64,000 nucleotides of DNA from Haloferax sp046557615 (GTDB lineage Archaea; Halobacteriota; Halobacteria; Halobacteriales; Haloferacaceae): contig NZ_JBKIII010000001.1 of the NCBI RefSeq assembly GCF_046557615.1, forward strand, positions 1,054,001 to 1,118,000, read 5' to 3'. Position 1 is the first letter of the stretch. Every line of letters begins with the position of its first letter. Positions 8,645 through 17,277 of the stretch are shown here, one piece after another. The position numbers were made by a program, and so were the translations under genes. Under the pieces are notes generated by a model. The model had not been told where the DNA came from, ran no database searches, and saw only the letters and a list, made by a program, of their open reading frames with translations.

Positions 8645-9622
8645 TTAGTCGTCGCTGAGTGCGGGCGACAGTTCGACAGGCAACCGGTCGCGGTCGTGTT
8701 CTTCGTTGAAATCGAGGTCCGGACCGACCGCGTAGATGCGCTTGGGGTTGATGTCGTCGTGGCTGACGAAGTAGTGGCGGATGATGTGGTCCATGTTGAC
8801 CGTCTTCTCGACACCCGGCAGTTGGTAGAGTTCCTTCGTGTAGTTCCAGAGGTTGTCGTACTCGTGGATGGCCTTCTTGTTACACTTGAAGTGGGTGTGG
8901 TAGACGTGGTCGAAGCGAATCAGTGTCGCAAACATGGCAATGTCCGCCTCGGTGAGTTTGTCGCCTGCGAGGAATCGCTGGTCGTCGAGAACCTCCTCCC
9001 AGTGGTCGAGTGCGTCGAACAACTCACCGACAGCGTTCTCGTAGGCCTCTTGGGTGGTTGCGAATCCGGCCCGATAGACACCGTTGTTGACGGGTTCGTA
9101 AATCTCGTCGATGAGGCGTTCGACCTCTTCTTCGTAACCGTCAGGGTTGAGGTCCACGTCGTTTTCGGCGAGTGAGTCGAACGCCTCGTCGAGCATGCGC
9201 ATGATTTCGCGCGACTCGTTGTTGACGATGGTCTCGCGCTTTTTGTCCCAGAGGACGGGGACGGTGACGCGGCCCGTGAATTCGTCGTCCGCACGGGTGT
9301 AGATGTCGCGGAGGTACTCCTCGTCGTAGAGTGGGTCGGGAATGTCCTCGGAGAACTCCCAGCCGTCGTCGATACGAACTGGTTCGACCAGCGAGAGCGA
9401 AATCACGTCTTCGAGCCCTTTCAGTGCGCGCGTCATCGCAGTTCGGTGTGCCCACGGGCACGCACGACAGATGTAGAGGTGGTAGCGTCCGGCCTCGACG
9501 GGGAAGCGGTCGTCTTCGCCGACCCAGTTGCGGAAACTGGTGGTCTGTCGCTCGAACTCGCCGTCGTCGTTGGTGGCGACGAACTTGTCGGTTCGCCACT
9601 CACCCTTGTAGAGCATATTCAT
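8645..9622 (-). CDS. Xi-class glutathione S-transferase / glutathionyl-hydroquinone reductase-like protein
   Basis: The 325-residue protein has the YqjG/ECM4 architecture: a long N-terminal region, a thioredoxin-like domain with the catalytic ICRACPWAHR motif (Cys55, with Cys52 close by), and an all-helical C-terminal domain with RFLAGDKLTEADIAMFATLIRFD. Haloarchaea mainly use gamma-glutamylcysteine rather than glutathione, so the natural thiol may differ. A second in-frame ATG two codons in is possible. The family reduces S-conjugated hydroquinones and cannot be narrowed further here. Confidence 0.88.
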   Translation of the reverse strand: MNMLYKGEWRTDKFVATNDDGEFERQTTSFRNWVGEDDRFPVEAGRYHLYICRACPWAHRTAMTRALKGLEDVISLSLVEPVRIDDGWEFSEDIPDPLYDEEYLRDIYTRADDEFTGRVTVPVLWDKKRETIVNNESREIMRMLDEAFDSLAENDVDLNPDGYEEEVERLIDEIYEPVNNGVYRAGFATTQEAYENAVGELFDALDHWEEVLDDQRFLAGDKLTEADIAMFATLIRFDHVYHTHFKCNKKAIHEYDNLWNYTKELYQLPGVEKTVNMDHIIRHYFVSHDDINPKRIYAVGPDLDFNEEHDRDRLPVELSPALSDD

Positions 9623-9839
9623 GCGTTGGGACCTCAGTCATCGGTCGTTAGGGACTCGGAGACAAAAAGAGACAGGCGACGCCGGTGTAACCGGGGGACA
9701 TGACTACACCTTCGAGATTCTTGTCAATGTTCATAGTATTGTGAATTGCTGTTAAATAGTACAGTCATGGGTTCTGATGAACGGATACCGACAATTTGCA
9801 AAACAATGATTATTGATTGTGATGATTTTGATGTGTGGT
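9623..9839. promoter_or_regulatory. Divergent AT-rich intergenic region before the dehydrogenase operon
   Basis: This 217-base gap separates two divergent genes and is distinctly AT-rich from 9720 on, with runs such as GTTAAATAGT at 9751-9760 and TGATTATTGATTGTG before the E1alpha ATG at 9840. It probably holds the promoters of both genes and any control of the 2-oxoacid dehydrogenase locus. I see no clean palindromic operator and no small ORF worth calling. Confidence 0.45.
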
Positions 9840-10925
9840 ATGGTAGTAATTGACATCACAACGGAAGACGGACAACGAGAAGCGCTCAAGCGGATGCTGA
9901 CAATCCGTGCATTCGACACGAAGGCGGGCGATTTGTTTGCTGACGGTGAACTGCCGGGGTTCGTTCACCTGTACGTCGGTGAAGAAGCGGTCGGAGTCGG
10001 TGCGTGTGCAGCCTTAGAAGAAAACGACTACATCACGAGTACCCACCGAGGGCACGGTCACTGTATCGCCAAAGGACTCGACCCGAAGATAATGATGGCC
10101 GAGTTGTACGGCAAAAAGGGTGGCTACTGTAACGGGAAGGGTGGCTCGATGCACATCGCAGACGTCGATGCAGGGATGCTCGGCGCGAACGGTATCGTCG
10201 GCGCAGGCCCACCACTGGCAACCGGTGCAGCACTCACTTCGCAACTGAAAGGTGAAGATACGGTCGCACTCGCGTTCTTCGGTGACGGTGCAGTCGCACA
10301 AGGACAGGTCCACGAGGCCATCAACATGGCCGCGACGTGGAACCTCCCGGCAGTGTTCGTCGTCGAAAACAACCAATTCGGTGAGGCGACTCCTGTCGAT
10401 AAACAACACAACGTACAGAACCTGAGTGAGACTGCTGAGGCGTACAACATCCCCGGCTTTACCGTCGATGGGATGGACATCACAGCAGTCTTCGAAGCAG
10501 TGAAAGAAGCCCGCAAGCGGGCCGCAGAAGGCAACGGGCCGACGTTCATCGAAGCCGAGACGTACCGATACTACGGTCACTTCGAGGGTGACCAGCAGCC
10601 CTATCGGACCAGACAAGAGGTCGATAGCTGGCGCGGACGCGACGCGATTGACTCGTTCAAAGAGCGACTCATCGATGCCGGAACGATTACCGAAGAAGAG
10701 TTCGACGAGCTGAAAGCCGACATCGACGCAGAAATCGAAGCAGCCGTTGAAGAGGCAAAAGCGGCTGAATACCCAGACCCAACCGAAGCCTACGAAGACA
10801 TGTTCGACGCGACAGTCCCAGAGATTAGTCAGTTCTCCAGCCAAATGCGGGCTGACGGAGGTGAGCGAATCGACGATTCGCGAGTCTCGTCAGAGCTTGA
10901 CTCTGACGGAGGTGAGGACCAATGA
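9840..10925 (+). CDS. 2-oxoacid/acetoin dehydrogenase E1 component, alpha subunit
   Basis: The 361-residue, thiamine-diphosphate-dependent E1alpha has the TPP/Mg motif GDGAVAQGQVHEAINMA from residue 148 ending in the NN at 177-178, and STHRGHGHCIAKG around 67. It decarboxylates a 2-oxoacid (pyruvate, branched-chain) or cleaves acetoin; the AcoX-like gene two places downstream favours acetoin-type. ATG 9840 was preferred over upstream starts because only then does the chain begin with a normal N terminus. The C terminus contains a 17-codon in-frame insert flanked by a 14-base direct repeat (see 10852-10916). It overlaps the E1beta start by ATGA. Confidence 0.9.
   Translation: MVVIDITTEDGQREALKRMLTIRAFDTKAGDLFADGELPGFVHLYVGEEAVGVGACAALEENDYITSTHRGHGHCIAKGLDPKIMMAELYGKKGGYCNGKGGSMHIADVDAGMLGANGIVGAGPPLATGAALTSQLKGEDTVALAFFGDGAVAQGQVHEAINMAATWNLPAVFVVENNQFGEATPVDKQHNVQNLSETAEAYNIPGFTVDGMDITAVFEAVKEARKRAAEGNGPTFIEAETYRYYGHFEGDQQPYRTRQEVDSWRGRDAIDSFKERLIDAGTITEEEFDELKADIDAEIEAAVEEAKAAEYPDPTEAYEDMFDATVPEISQFSSQMRADGGERIDDSRVSSELDSDGGEDQ
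10852..10916 (+). repeat. 14-bp direct repeat around a palindromic insert in the E1alpha 3' end
   Basis: CTGACGGAGGTGAG occurs at 10852-10865 and again at 10903-10916, an offset of 51 bases or 17 codons in frame. Between the copies are two hairpins: CGAATC-GAC-GATTCG (10866-10880), which fits the GAGC-N5-N3-N5'-GCGAGT signature at 10863-10885, and GTCAGAG-CTTGA-CTCTGAC (10889-10907). The duplicated peptide is ADGGE/SDGGE, so the insert lengthens the disordered C terminus without breaking the frame. Confidence 0.8.
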
Positions 10926-11932
10926 GTACCGAATCAGCACCGGGAACAGGACCAGAACAGACCGAAGAGATGACCGTCCGTGAGGCGATTCGCCTCGCAC
11001 TCCGCGAAGAACTCCGACGCGACGAGGACGTCTTCGTGATGGGTGAAGACGTCGGTAACTTCGGCGGCGTCTTCGAAGTGACAGGCGACCTCGTCGACGA
11101 GTTCGGCGAGACGCGCGTCCGTGACACGCCAATCAGCGAAGCAGGATTCATGGGTGCCGCAGTCGGTGCCGCGGCAACTGGCACACGCCCAGTCGTCGAA
11201 ATCATGTTCGCCGACTTCATCGGCGTCTGTTCGGAGCAGATCATCAACCAGATGGCGAAGAACCGCTACATGTTCGGTGGGAAGACGGAGATGCCTGTCA
11301 CCGTCCGAACGACCGAGGGCGGCGGCATGGGTGCGGCAAGCCAGCACTCGGGGACGCTCCACACCTGGTTTGCTCACTTCCCCGGTGTGATGGCGGTCGC
11401 CCCCGGCAGTCCACGTGCCGCAAAGGGCCTTCTCAAATCCGCGATTCGGTCGAACGACCCCGTCATCGTCTTCGAGAACAAGATGATGTACGAACAGCGC
11501 GGTCAAGTCCCACTGGACGAAGACTTCACCATCCCAATCGGGAGCGCAAGCGTCGAGCGCGAAGGCGAGGACGTCACCGTCGTCGCAACCCAGCGCATGG
11601 TCGGCGAATCGCTCGACCTCGCAGAAGACCTCGACGGCAGCGTCGATATGGAGGTTATCGACCTCCAGTCACTCTATCCGATGGACACCGACACGCTCGT
11701 CGAGAGTGTGAAAAAGACCGGTCGGCTCGTCATCGCAGACGAGAGTCCGCTCTCGTACGGTACGCACGCCGAGGTTGCGACGCGCGTCATGGAGAACGCG
11801 TTCTACAGCCTTGATGCCCCGATTCAGCGGGTTGGCGTCGCCGACGTCCACATCCCGTTCAGTCCGGCACTCGAAGAGGAAGTCTTACCGAGCGCATCGG
11901 ACGTCGAAGCCGCGATTAACAGAGTTGTCTAA
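10922..11932 (+). CDS. 2-oxoacid/acetoin dehydrogenase E1 component, beta subunit
   Basis: The 336-residue transketolase-like E1beta starts at the ATG overlapping the E1alpha stop. Visible blocks are MTVREAIRLALREEL, MGEDVGNFGGVFEVT with the catalytic-region glutamate, DTPISEAGFMGAAVGAAATGTRPVVEIMF, and the C-terminal domain RLVIADESPLSYGTHAEV. It forms the alpha2beta2 E1 with the upstream gene and passes the acyl group to E2. The nearby E2 gene is on the opposite strand, 1 kb away. No E3 (dihydrolipoamide dehydrogenase) is encoded in this locus. Confidence 0.92.
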   Translation: MSTESAPGTGPEQTEEMTVREAIRLALREELRRDEDVFVMGEDVGNFGGVFEVTGDLVDEFGETRVRDTPISEAGFMGAAVGAAATGTRPVVEIMFADFIGVCSEQIINQMAKNRYMFGGKTEMPVTVRTTEGGGMGAASQHSGTLHTWFAHFPGVMAVAPGSPRAAKGLLKSAIRSNDPVIVFENKMMYEQRGQVPLDEDFTIPIGSASVEREGEDVTVVATQRMVGESLDLAEDLDGSVDMEVIDLQSLYPMDTDTLVESVKKTGRLVIADESPLSYGTHAEVATRVMENAFYSLDAPIQRVGVADVHIPFSPALEEEVLPSASDVEAAINRVV

Positions 11933-12931
11933 GTGACGACGACCGTTGGTCTCGTCGTCAACCCGGCCGCCGGACGCGACATCCGGCGGCTGACTGGCGG
12001 CGCAAGTGTCAGCAACAACTACGCGAAGCGCCGGACCGCAGGGTGCGTCTTGGCAGGCCTCACAGTGCGTGACGACATCGACGTTCGCATCATGCCGGAT
12101 AACGGCGGCCTCGCAGAGAGCATCGTCGCAGACGCACCATCCGGAATCGAAATCGAACCGGTCGAGATGCCAATCACTGCTTCGTGGCGAGACACGCGAA
12201 CCGCGGCGCGACACTTCAGCGACGTCGCTGATGCGGTCGTCGTTCTCGGTGGTGACGGGACGACCAGAGACGTCGCACAGACGATCGGCGACGTGCCAGT
12301 CGTGAGTATCTCCACCGGGACGAACAACGTCGTTCCGACGCCGGTCGATGGAACGGTCGCGGGCGCTGCTGCGGCGTTCGTCGCAACTGGCATCGTTTCG
12401 GTCGAAGAAGCAAGCCTCACTCACGGAACGATTGCAGCAGAAATCGAGGACCGAAAGGGTGACGAGACCATTCGCGGCTTGGCAACCCTCGGTGTCCTCG
12501 ACCAACCATTCGTCGGCACGCGCGCCATTCTCGACCCGTCACACATCGTGGGTGGCGTCGTCTCACGCGCCTCACCCGCCGAAATCGGCATCTCGGCGAT
12601 TGCTGGCGCGCTCATCACACACCGCCCAGAAGACCCCGGCGGAGTTGGATTCCGTCTCTCGCGGGGTGACGAACCGGGGACGCCCGTCCGTGCGATTACC
12701 GTCCCTGGAAACCTTTCAGAAGTTCGCGTCGCCGACTACGAAGTCCTCGACGATGGCGAACCCTACACGTTCGAACTCGAACGCGGCGTCATCAGTGTCG
12801 ATGGCGAACGCGAACGCGAGGTAAAAGACGGCTACATAGAGATTCGGCCGGTTGCCGACGGCCCTCGAATCGTCGATATCGATGCCGTCGTCGAAAAAGC
12901 GGCCCGAGAGGGCTACTTCAGCGAAGCATAA
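11933..12931 (+). CDS. AcoX-like protein, ATP-NAD kinase fold
   Basis: The 332-residue protein starts with GTG immediately after the E1beta TAA, so the two are translationally linked. It has the NAD-kinase/diacylglycerol-kinase fold markers NPAAGRDIRRL near residue 10, LGGDGTTRDV at 105-114 and STGTNNVVP at 127-135. Bacterial acetoin operons carry the related acoX of unsolved function next to E1alpha/beta, and the same order here supports the acetoin reading. It is longer than a plain NAD kinase and lacks an obvious NAD-specific C-terminal motif. Confidence 0.82.
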   Translation: MTTTVGLVVNPAAGRDIRRLTGGASVSNNYAKRRTAGCVLAGLTVRDDIDVRIMPDNGGLAESIVADAPSGIEIEPVEMPITASWRDTRTAARHFSDVADAVVVLGGDGTTRDVAQTIGDVPVVSISTGTNNVVPTPVDGTVAGAAAAFVATGIVSVEEASLTHGTIAAEIEDRKGDETIRGLATLGVLDQPFVGTRAILDPSHIVGGVVSRASPAEIGISAIAGALITHRPEDPGGVGFRLSRGDEPGTPVRAITVPGNLSEVRVADYEVLDDGEPYTFELERGVISVDGEREREVKDGYIEIRPVADGPRIVDIDAVVEKAAREGYFSEA

Positions 12932-12955
12932 GTCCGAATCAGATTTTTTCGACGG

Positions 12956-14551
12956 TTAGCGACCTGCCGCCGCGAGCACGAGCGGCCACGGATTCTCGAT
13001 ATGTTCACAGAGCGTCGCGAGGAAGCGCGCCGCGTCCGCACCGTCCACGATTCGGTGGTCGAACGAGAGCGAGAACGAGATGAATTTTCGAACCCCGACC
13101 GTGTCGTCTTCGAGCGGAACGACCCGCTTTTCGATGGTGTTGACTCCGAGAATCGCAACCTGCGGCGGGTTGATAATCGGGTCGAACGATTCGACGCCGA
13201 GGACACCGAGGTTCGAGATGGTGAACGTTCCACCCGTCAGGTCGTCCATCGTGTAGGTTCCGTCGAGGGCGCGTTCTGTGACTTCTGTGCGCTGTTTGGC
13301 GAGTTCCGGCAACGAGAGGCTATCGACGTTTCGGACGACGGGCGCAACTAATCCGGCGTCGATATCGACGGCCATGCAGATGTGGTGGTCTGCGTGGAGT
13401 TGGTGGGTTTCGTCTTCGAACGTCGCGTTGAACTCCGGATGGGTATCGAGCGCCGCGGAGACTGCGAGCAAGAGGAGGTCAGAGAGCGAAATCGGTGCGT
13501 CGAAGGCTTCGGCGGCGACATCTTTCGCCGCGAGGAGTTCTTCTGCGTCGGCGCTTCGATTGACCGTGACGTGGACCGACTCGCGATAGCTTTGTCCGAG
13601 TCGGTCGGCGATGGTTCGGCGCATCCCCGTCAGCGGGCGTTCCATCTCTATCTCTTCGACGCCGGGTTCGATAGACCCGGATGCTGTGGCGACGGACTCT
13701 TGTTGGGAACCAATCGCGGCGCGCACGTCGGATTCGGTGATTCGGCCGTTTTGGCCGCTCCCTTCGAGGCGCTCGATTTTGACGCCGAGTTCGCGGGCGA
13801 GTCGTCGGACTGTCGGTGGAGCAAACACTCGTTGGGACTCCGCTGGTTCTTCGACCGCTTCGGCGCTCGCTGACTGCGCTGCCGCCTGAATGTCGTCTTC
13901 CGAGATTGCACCCTGCGGGCCGGTTCCTTCGACTGTCGTGAGGTCGACACCGAGGTCGTCGGCGAGTTTCTTTGCACGCGGAGATGCACGGATTGGCTCG
14001 GCCGTTGCGGCGGCACCACCAGACGAACCTGACGAGGCGGCAGATGCGGCGGCTTCGACGTCAGACTCGGTAATCGCACCCTGTGGCCCACTTCCGGAAA
14101 CCGCTGTTAGGTCAACACCAACCTCGTCTGCGAGTTGTTTCGCACGCGGCGACGCGCGAACCTCGGATGCTGCAGTACTGCTACCTGTTGTCGCCGATGC
14201 TGGCTCTGGTTCTGAAGCAGGTTGTGTTTCGGCACTCGTCTCGGACTCGCTCGATGTCGAGTCGGTCGCCGCACTGGCACCGGCGTCGGCTTCGAGGTCG
14301 GAGATGTCTTCGTCGGCCTCGGCGACGATTGCGAGCGCGCCGCTCGGTTCGATAGACTCGCCTTCGGGGAGGAGGATACGTCGGAGGACGCCGTCTTCTT
14401 TGGCCGCGATTTCGGCAGTCGTCTTCTCGGATTCGATTTCGGCGAGAACATCGCCTTCAGAGACGTCGTCGCCCTCGGAGACGAGCCAGGCAGAGAGTAA
14501 TCCGGTTTTCATCTCTAACCCGAGCTTCGGCATTTTAACAGTGTACGCCAT
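12956..14551 (-). CDS. Dihydrolipoamide acyltransferase (E2) with one lipoyl and three subunit-binding domains
   Basis: The 531-residue E2 begins at MAYTVKMPKLG. The lipoyl domain covers 1-78 with Lys43 in the EIESEKTTAEI hairpin. Three peripheral subunit-binding domains follow: 131-168 (RASPRAKQLADEVGVDL), 187-224 (RASPRAKKLADDLGVDL) and 242-280 (FAPPTVRRLARELGVKI). Flexible Ala/Ser/Glu linkers separate them. The acyltransferase domain spans about 302-531 with the catalytic SFDHRIVDG (His499, Asp503). Most E2 chains have one subunit-binding domain, so three is unusual. The gene converges on acoX with 24 bases between stops. A TATA-like TATAATGC-type stretch lies just upstream of 14551. Confidence 0.9.
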   Translation of the reverse strand: MAYTVKMPKLGLEMKTGLLSAWLVSEGDDVSEGDVLAEIESEKTTAEIAAKEDGVLRRILLPEGESIEPSGALAIVAEADEDISDLEADAGASAATDSTSSESETSAETQPASEPEPASATTGSSTAASEVRASPRAKQLADEVGVDLTAVSGSGPQGAITESDVEAAASAASSGSSGGAAATAEPIRASPRAKKLADDLGVDLTTVEGTGPQGAISEDDIQAAAQSASAEAVEEPAESQRVFAPPTVRRLARELGVKIERLEGSGQNGRITESDVRAAIGSQQESVATASGSIEPGVEEIEMERPLTGMRRTIADRLGQSYRESVHVTVNRSADAEELLAAKDVAAEAFDAPISLSDLLLLAVSAALDTHPEFNATFEDETHQLHADHHICMAVDIDAGLVAPVVRNVDSLSLPELAKQRTEVTERALDGTYTMDDLTGGTFTISNLGVLGVESFDPIINPPQVAILGVNTIEKRVVPLEDDTVGVRKFISFSLSFDHRIVDGADAARFLATLCEHIENPWPLVLAAAGR

Positions 14552-14653
14552 GGTAGCATTATACACAATATATCGACATATATTTTCACCACAGATTCGG
14601 CCCAGTGGAGTCGCTGAGAGCCCACATATATCGACTTACGTGAGAATCACGAG

Positions 14654-15319
14654 TTACAGAACGACGCCCGAACGAATCCGTGCGAACCCAAGTGCGTGAG
14701 TCTCGCTGTGGGTGACACGACAGGCGGATTCGAGTGCGCGATGTGCCGAGACGAGTCGGGAATCTAGCATCGCTGTCGGCGACCCACGCATCGTTCGCGT
14801 CCCCGGCGGCGCGCTCGCACGGACGACTGCACGGAAGAGGGGATTCAACGTTCGCCACGCGGGATGCGTCGTCCGCGCGAGGTCGACCAGACAGAGACGA
14901 CCGCCCGGGCCGACGAGCGACGCCCACGACGAGACGACAGCGGCGGGGTCACCGAACATCCCCGAGACGAACGTTGCGAGAACGGCGTCAGCATCGGCGA
15001 TGGGCGGAGTCGTCGCATCGGCACGGACGAGGTGGATATTCGGATACTCGGAGCAGCGGCGACGGGCGACATCGAGTACGCCCGGCGAGAAATCGACGCC
15101 GATGACGATTCCCGTTGGGCCGACACGCTCGGCGAGATACGGGAGGTTCGCGCCCGTGCCACAGCCCATTTCGACGACTGTCTCGCCCGGATGCAAGGAT
15201 AGTGCATCTGCGGCATCGCTCCTGACGGTGTGAATCCACGGCGCGCGACGGGCGAGGGTGTCGTAGACCCGTGCCCACCGAGTATAGAACGACTGTGCGA
15301 CGCTCGCGGGGTCGGCCAT
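14654..15319 (-). CDS. Class I SAM-dependent methyltransferase
   Basis: The 221-residue protein has motif I VVEMGCGTGANLPYLAE at about 48-64, motif II with GVDFSPGVLDVAR and RADATTPP, and a later GGRLCLVDLAR. It resembles UbiE/menaquinone-type small-molecule methyltransferases, but the substrate is unknown. Its ATG overlaps the stop of the upstream thiN-regulator gene by one base, so it is the third gene of the dcd operon. Confidence 0.85.
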   Translation of the reverse strand: MADPASVAQSFYTRWARVYDTLARRAPWIHTVRSDAADALSLHPGETVVEMGCGTGANLPYLAERVGPTGIVIGVDFSPGVLDVARRRCSEYPNIHLVRADATTPPIADADAVLATFVSGMFGDPAAVVSSWASLVGPGGRLCLVDLARTTHPAWRTLNPLFRAVVRASAPPGTRTMRGSPTAMLDSRLVSAHRALESACRVTHSETHALGFARIRSGVVL

Positions 15320-16218
15320 CAGAGGAGGATGCGCGCGACCGATGCGACTGTCGGCGCGTCGGGGCCGACGATGTAGGTGATTGGCTCGATACCGTAGCCA
15401 CCCGTCTGGTAGACGACGAACGTCTTCGGCAGACTGCGGTCAGAGAGGACCTCACGAACGGGGTCGGTCGGCGCGTCCGGGTCGAACTCGATGCACTCGT
15501 AGCCTTCGGCTTCGAGTTCGTCGATGACGCCCGCGTCGTAGACGATGTTGAGTGTGGCACGAACATCCGCACCAGCGGCGCGCGCAGACAGGAGGACCGA
15601 AGCGACGTGTTCACTGACGCCGAACTCCGGGTCGCCGGGGACGGTCGCTTTCCCCTTCACATCGAAGATTCGACCAGGGATTGCCGCCACGTCGTCCACG
15701 CTTTCGGCATTCGGCAAACACTCGACGAGGTTCGACCCCACGTTGGGGATGAGACCAGCGAATCCAGAGGTGTTGACGAGGGTCCGAAGGCCGCGCCGGA
15801 CCGACGAGCGAACCTGTTCGACGGTTCGGATTTCGCTGTTGGGGTCGTGGATGCTCTCGAATCCATCGAAGTCGGCGAGGTCGGGCATGGCCTCTTCGTG
15901 GAGGTCCGACAGGAGGTCGCTCTCTTCGAGTTGCCGGATGAGGACCTCGGCTTCGATGAGAGCCTGAATGGGCGACATATCGCCCGATGCGAGTCCCTTC
16001 CCGACGCGGGCGACGAGGTCTTCGACGCGCGGGTCGTCGGCGATTCGGTCGTTGACGCTGACCTCGCCGTGAGCGTACTTCGAGACGGCACTCTGGCTGA
16101 TGCCGAGCACGTCCGCGACTTCGGCCTGCGTGAAGCCGCGACTCCGGAGGTCCTCGGCGAGCAGTGCGCGGAAGGTGGGCAGGAACGCCTCGACGACGAT
16201 TTCTTCGATGAACCTCAT
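15319..16218 (-). CDS. ThiR-type regulator: HTH domain fused to ThiN thiamine-phosphate domain
   Basis: The 299-residue protein begins with a helix-turn-helix at about 29-51 (GFTQAEVADVLGISQSAVSKYAHG). From about residue 135 it has a ThiN domain, seen as SGFAGLIPNVGSNLVECLPNA, GKATVPGDPEFGVSEHVASVLLSA and DAGVIDELEAEGYECIEFDPDA. HTH-ThiN fusions without ThiD are known in archaea as thiamine-phosphate-responsive repressors of thiamine genes. No thiamine biosynthesis gene is in this window, so the target must lie elsewhere. It overlaps dcd by ATGA and the methyltransferase by one base. Confidence 0.85.
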   Translation of the reverse strand: MRFIEEIVVEAFLPTFRALLAEDLRSRGFTQAEVADVLGISQSAVSKYAHGEVSVNDRIADDPRVEDLVARVGKGLASGDMSPIQALIEAEVLIRQLEESDLLSDLHEEAMPDLADFDGFESIHDPNSEIRTVEQVRSSVRRGLRTLVNTSGFAGLIPNVGSNLVECLPNAESVDDVAAIPGRIFDVKGKATVPGDPEFGVSEHVASVLLSARAAGADVRATLNIVYDAGVIDELEAEGYECIEFDPDAPTDPVREVLSDRSLPKTFVVYQTGGYGIEPITYIVGPDAPTVASVARILL

Positions 16219-16802
16219 TCCGACCCACCGAACTCGGGGTCCGAACTGAGCCGCGAGGCCTGTGGGCCGCGCTGACCCTGATATTTTGACCCGCGTTCAG
16301 CACCGTATGGGCGGTCAGCGGGCGATTTCATCTCGGTGAAGACGAGTTGCGAGATGCGCATACCGGGTGTGAGCGCGACGGGAGCGGTTCCAAGGTTAGA
16401 GAGTTCGAGCGTAATCTGGCCCTCGTAGCCGGGGTCGACGATGCCTGCGGTGGCGTGGATGACCACGGCGAGGCGACCGAGCGACGAGCGGCCTTCGACG
16501 GTTGCGAGCAGGTCGGCGGGAATCTCGACCCGCTCTTTGGTCGTTCCGAGGACGAAATCGCCGGGATGGAGGATGAAGTCGTCGCCCTCGGCGACGTGTG
16601 TTTCACGGACGTACTTCGAAATCTCGTCTTCGCGGTTGGGGTGGATACACGAGATGTTGGTTCGCTGGAACTCCAAAAATTCCGTGCCGAGTCGAAGGTC
16701 GATACTCGCAGGCTGAACCTGCATGTCGATGTCGTCGATGGGGTCCACGACGAGGTTCCCTTCTTCGAGACGGCGGAGGATATCGGCGTCAGAGAGTATC
16801 AT
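16215..16802 (-). CDS. dcd: dCTP deaminase
   Basis: The 195-residue enzyme converts dCTP to dUTP (or directly to dUMP in bifunctional forms). The family signatures are clear: MILSDADILRRLE at the start, PASIDLRLG at 31-39, RSSLGR at 105-110, and HATAGIVDPGYEGQITLELSN with the catalytic glutamate at 128. The ATG at 16802 was chosen over an upstream one at 16826 because MILSDADI is the conserved start. First gene of a three-gene operon with thiR and a methyltransferase. Confidence 0.94.
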   Translation of the reverse strand: MILSDADILRRLEEGNLVVDPIDDIDMQVQPASIDLRLGTEFLEFQRTNISCIHPNREDEISKYVRETHVAEGDDFILHPGDFVLGTTKERVEIPADLLATVEGRSSLGRLAVVIHATAGIVDPGYEGQITLELSNLGTAPVALTPGMRISQLVFTEMKSPADRPYGAERGSKYQGQRGPQASRLSSDPEFGGSE

Positions 16803-16848
16803 GCGCGAAAGAGCGCGATGGGACAACGTAAATCCACCTTCTCCGGTC

Positions 16849-17190
16849 CTAGGCGAGATTGATTAGAAAGCCGATAAAACTCAAACTAACTGTGACGACG
16901 GCCGCATCACCCACAGCAATGTCGCGGGCGCACGCGAGACCGTAAGTCCGGATGTACGTCGTCCACGCGACGACGACGAGTGCGACGAGCGTCCCGAGAA
17001 GGTCCAACGAGGCGAGTGCTGCTTGCATCACGGAGAGTGCGCCATCGGGGTCCGCCGGGAGGTCGAGGGTGCCAAACTGGTAGACGAGATACGCACCGAC
17101 GACGAGGGCCACTCGCTGGAGATCGAACGGTGGTGATTTCGAGTCGAAATATGCGCGAGGCTTGAGGAGGGGCGTTCGGGGACCAGCCAT
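16849..17190 (-). CDS. Small membrane protein, Yip1-like
   Basis: The 113-residue protein starts MAGPRTPLLKPRAYFDSKSPPFDL and then has three hydrophobic segments (about 27-45, 60-85, 95-112). The soluble N-terminal patch TPLLKPRAYF before membrane helices resembles short haloarchaeal Yip1-domain proteins. Function is unknown. It lies 46 bases upstream of dcd on the same strand and could be co-transcribed. Confidence 0.62.
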   Translation of the reverse strand: MAGPRTPLLKPRAYFDSKSPPFDLQRVALVVGAYLVYQFGTLDLPADPDGALSVMQAALASLDLLGTLVALVVVAWTTYIRTYGLACARDIAVGDAAVVTVSLSFIGFLINLA

Positions 17191-17277
17191 TGCCGAAACC
17201 CACCCAACTATCAAGTAAATGTCTTGTCATCGCACGTGATGAGAGGACATTTAGGCCGTCGCCGGGGAGTACACGGC

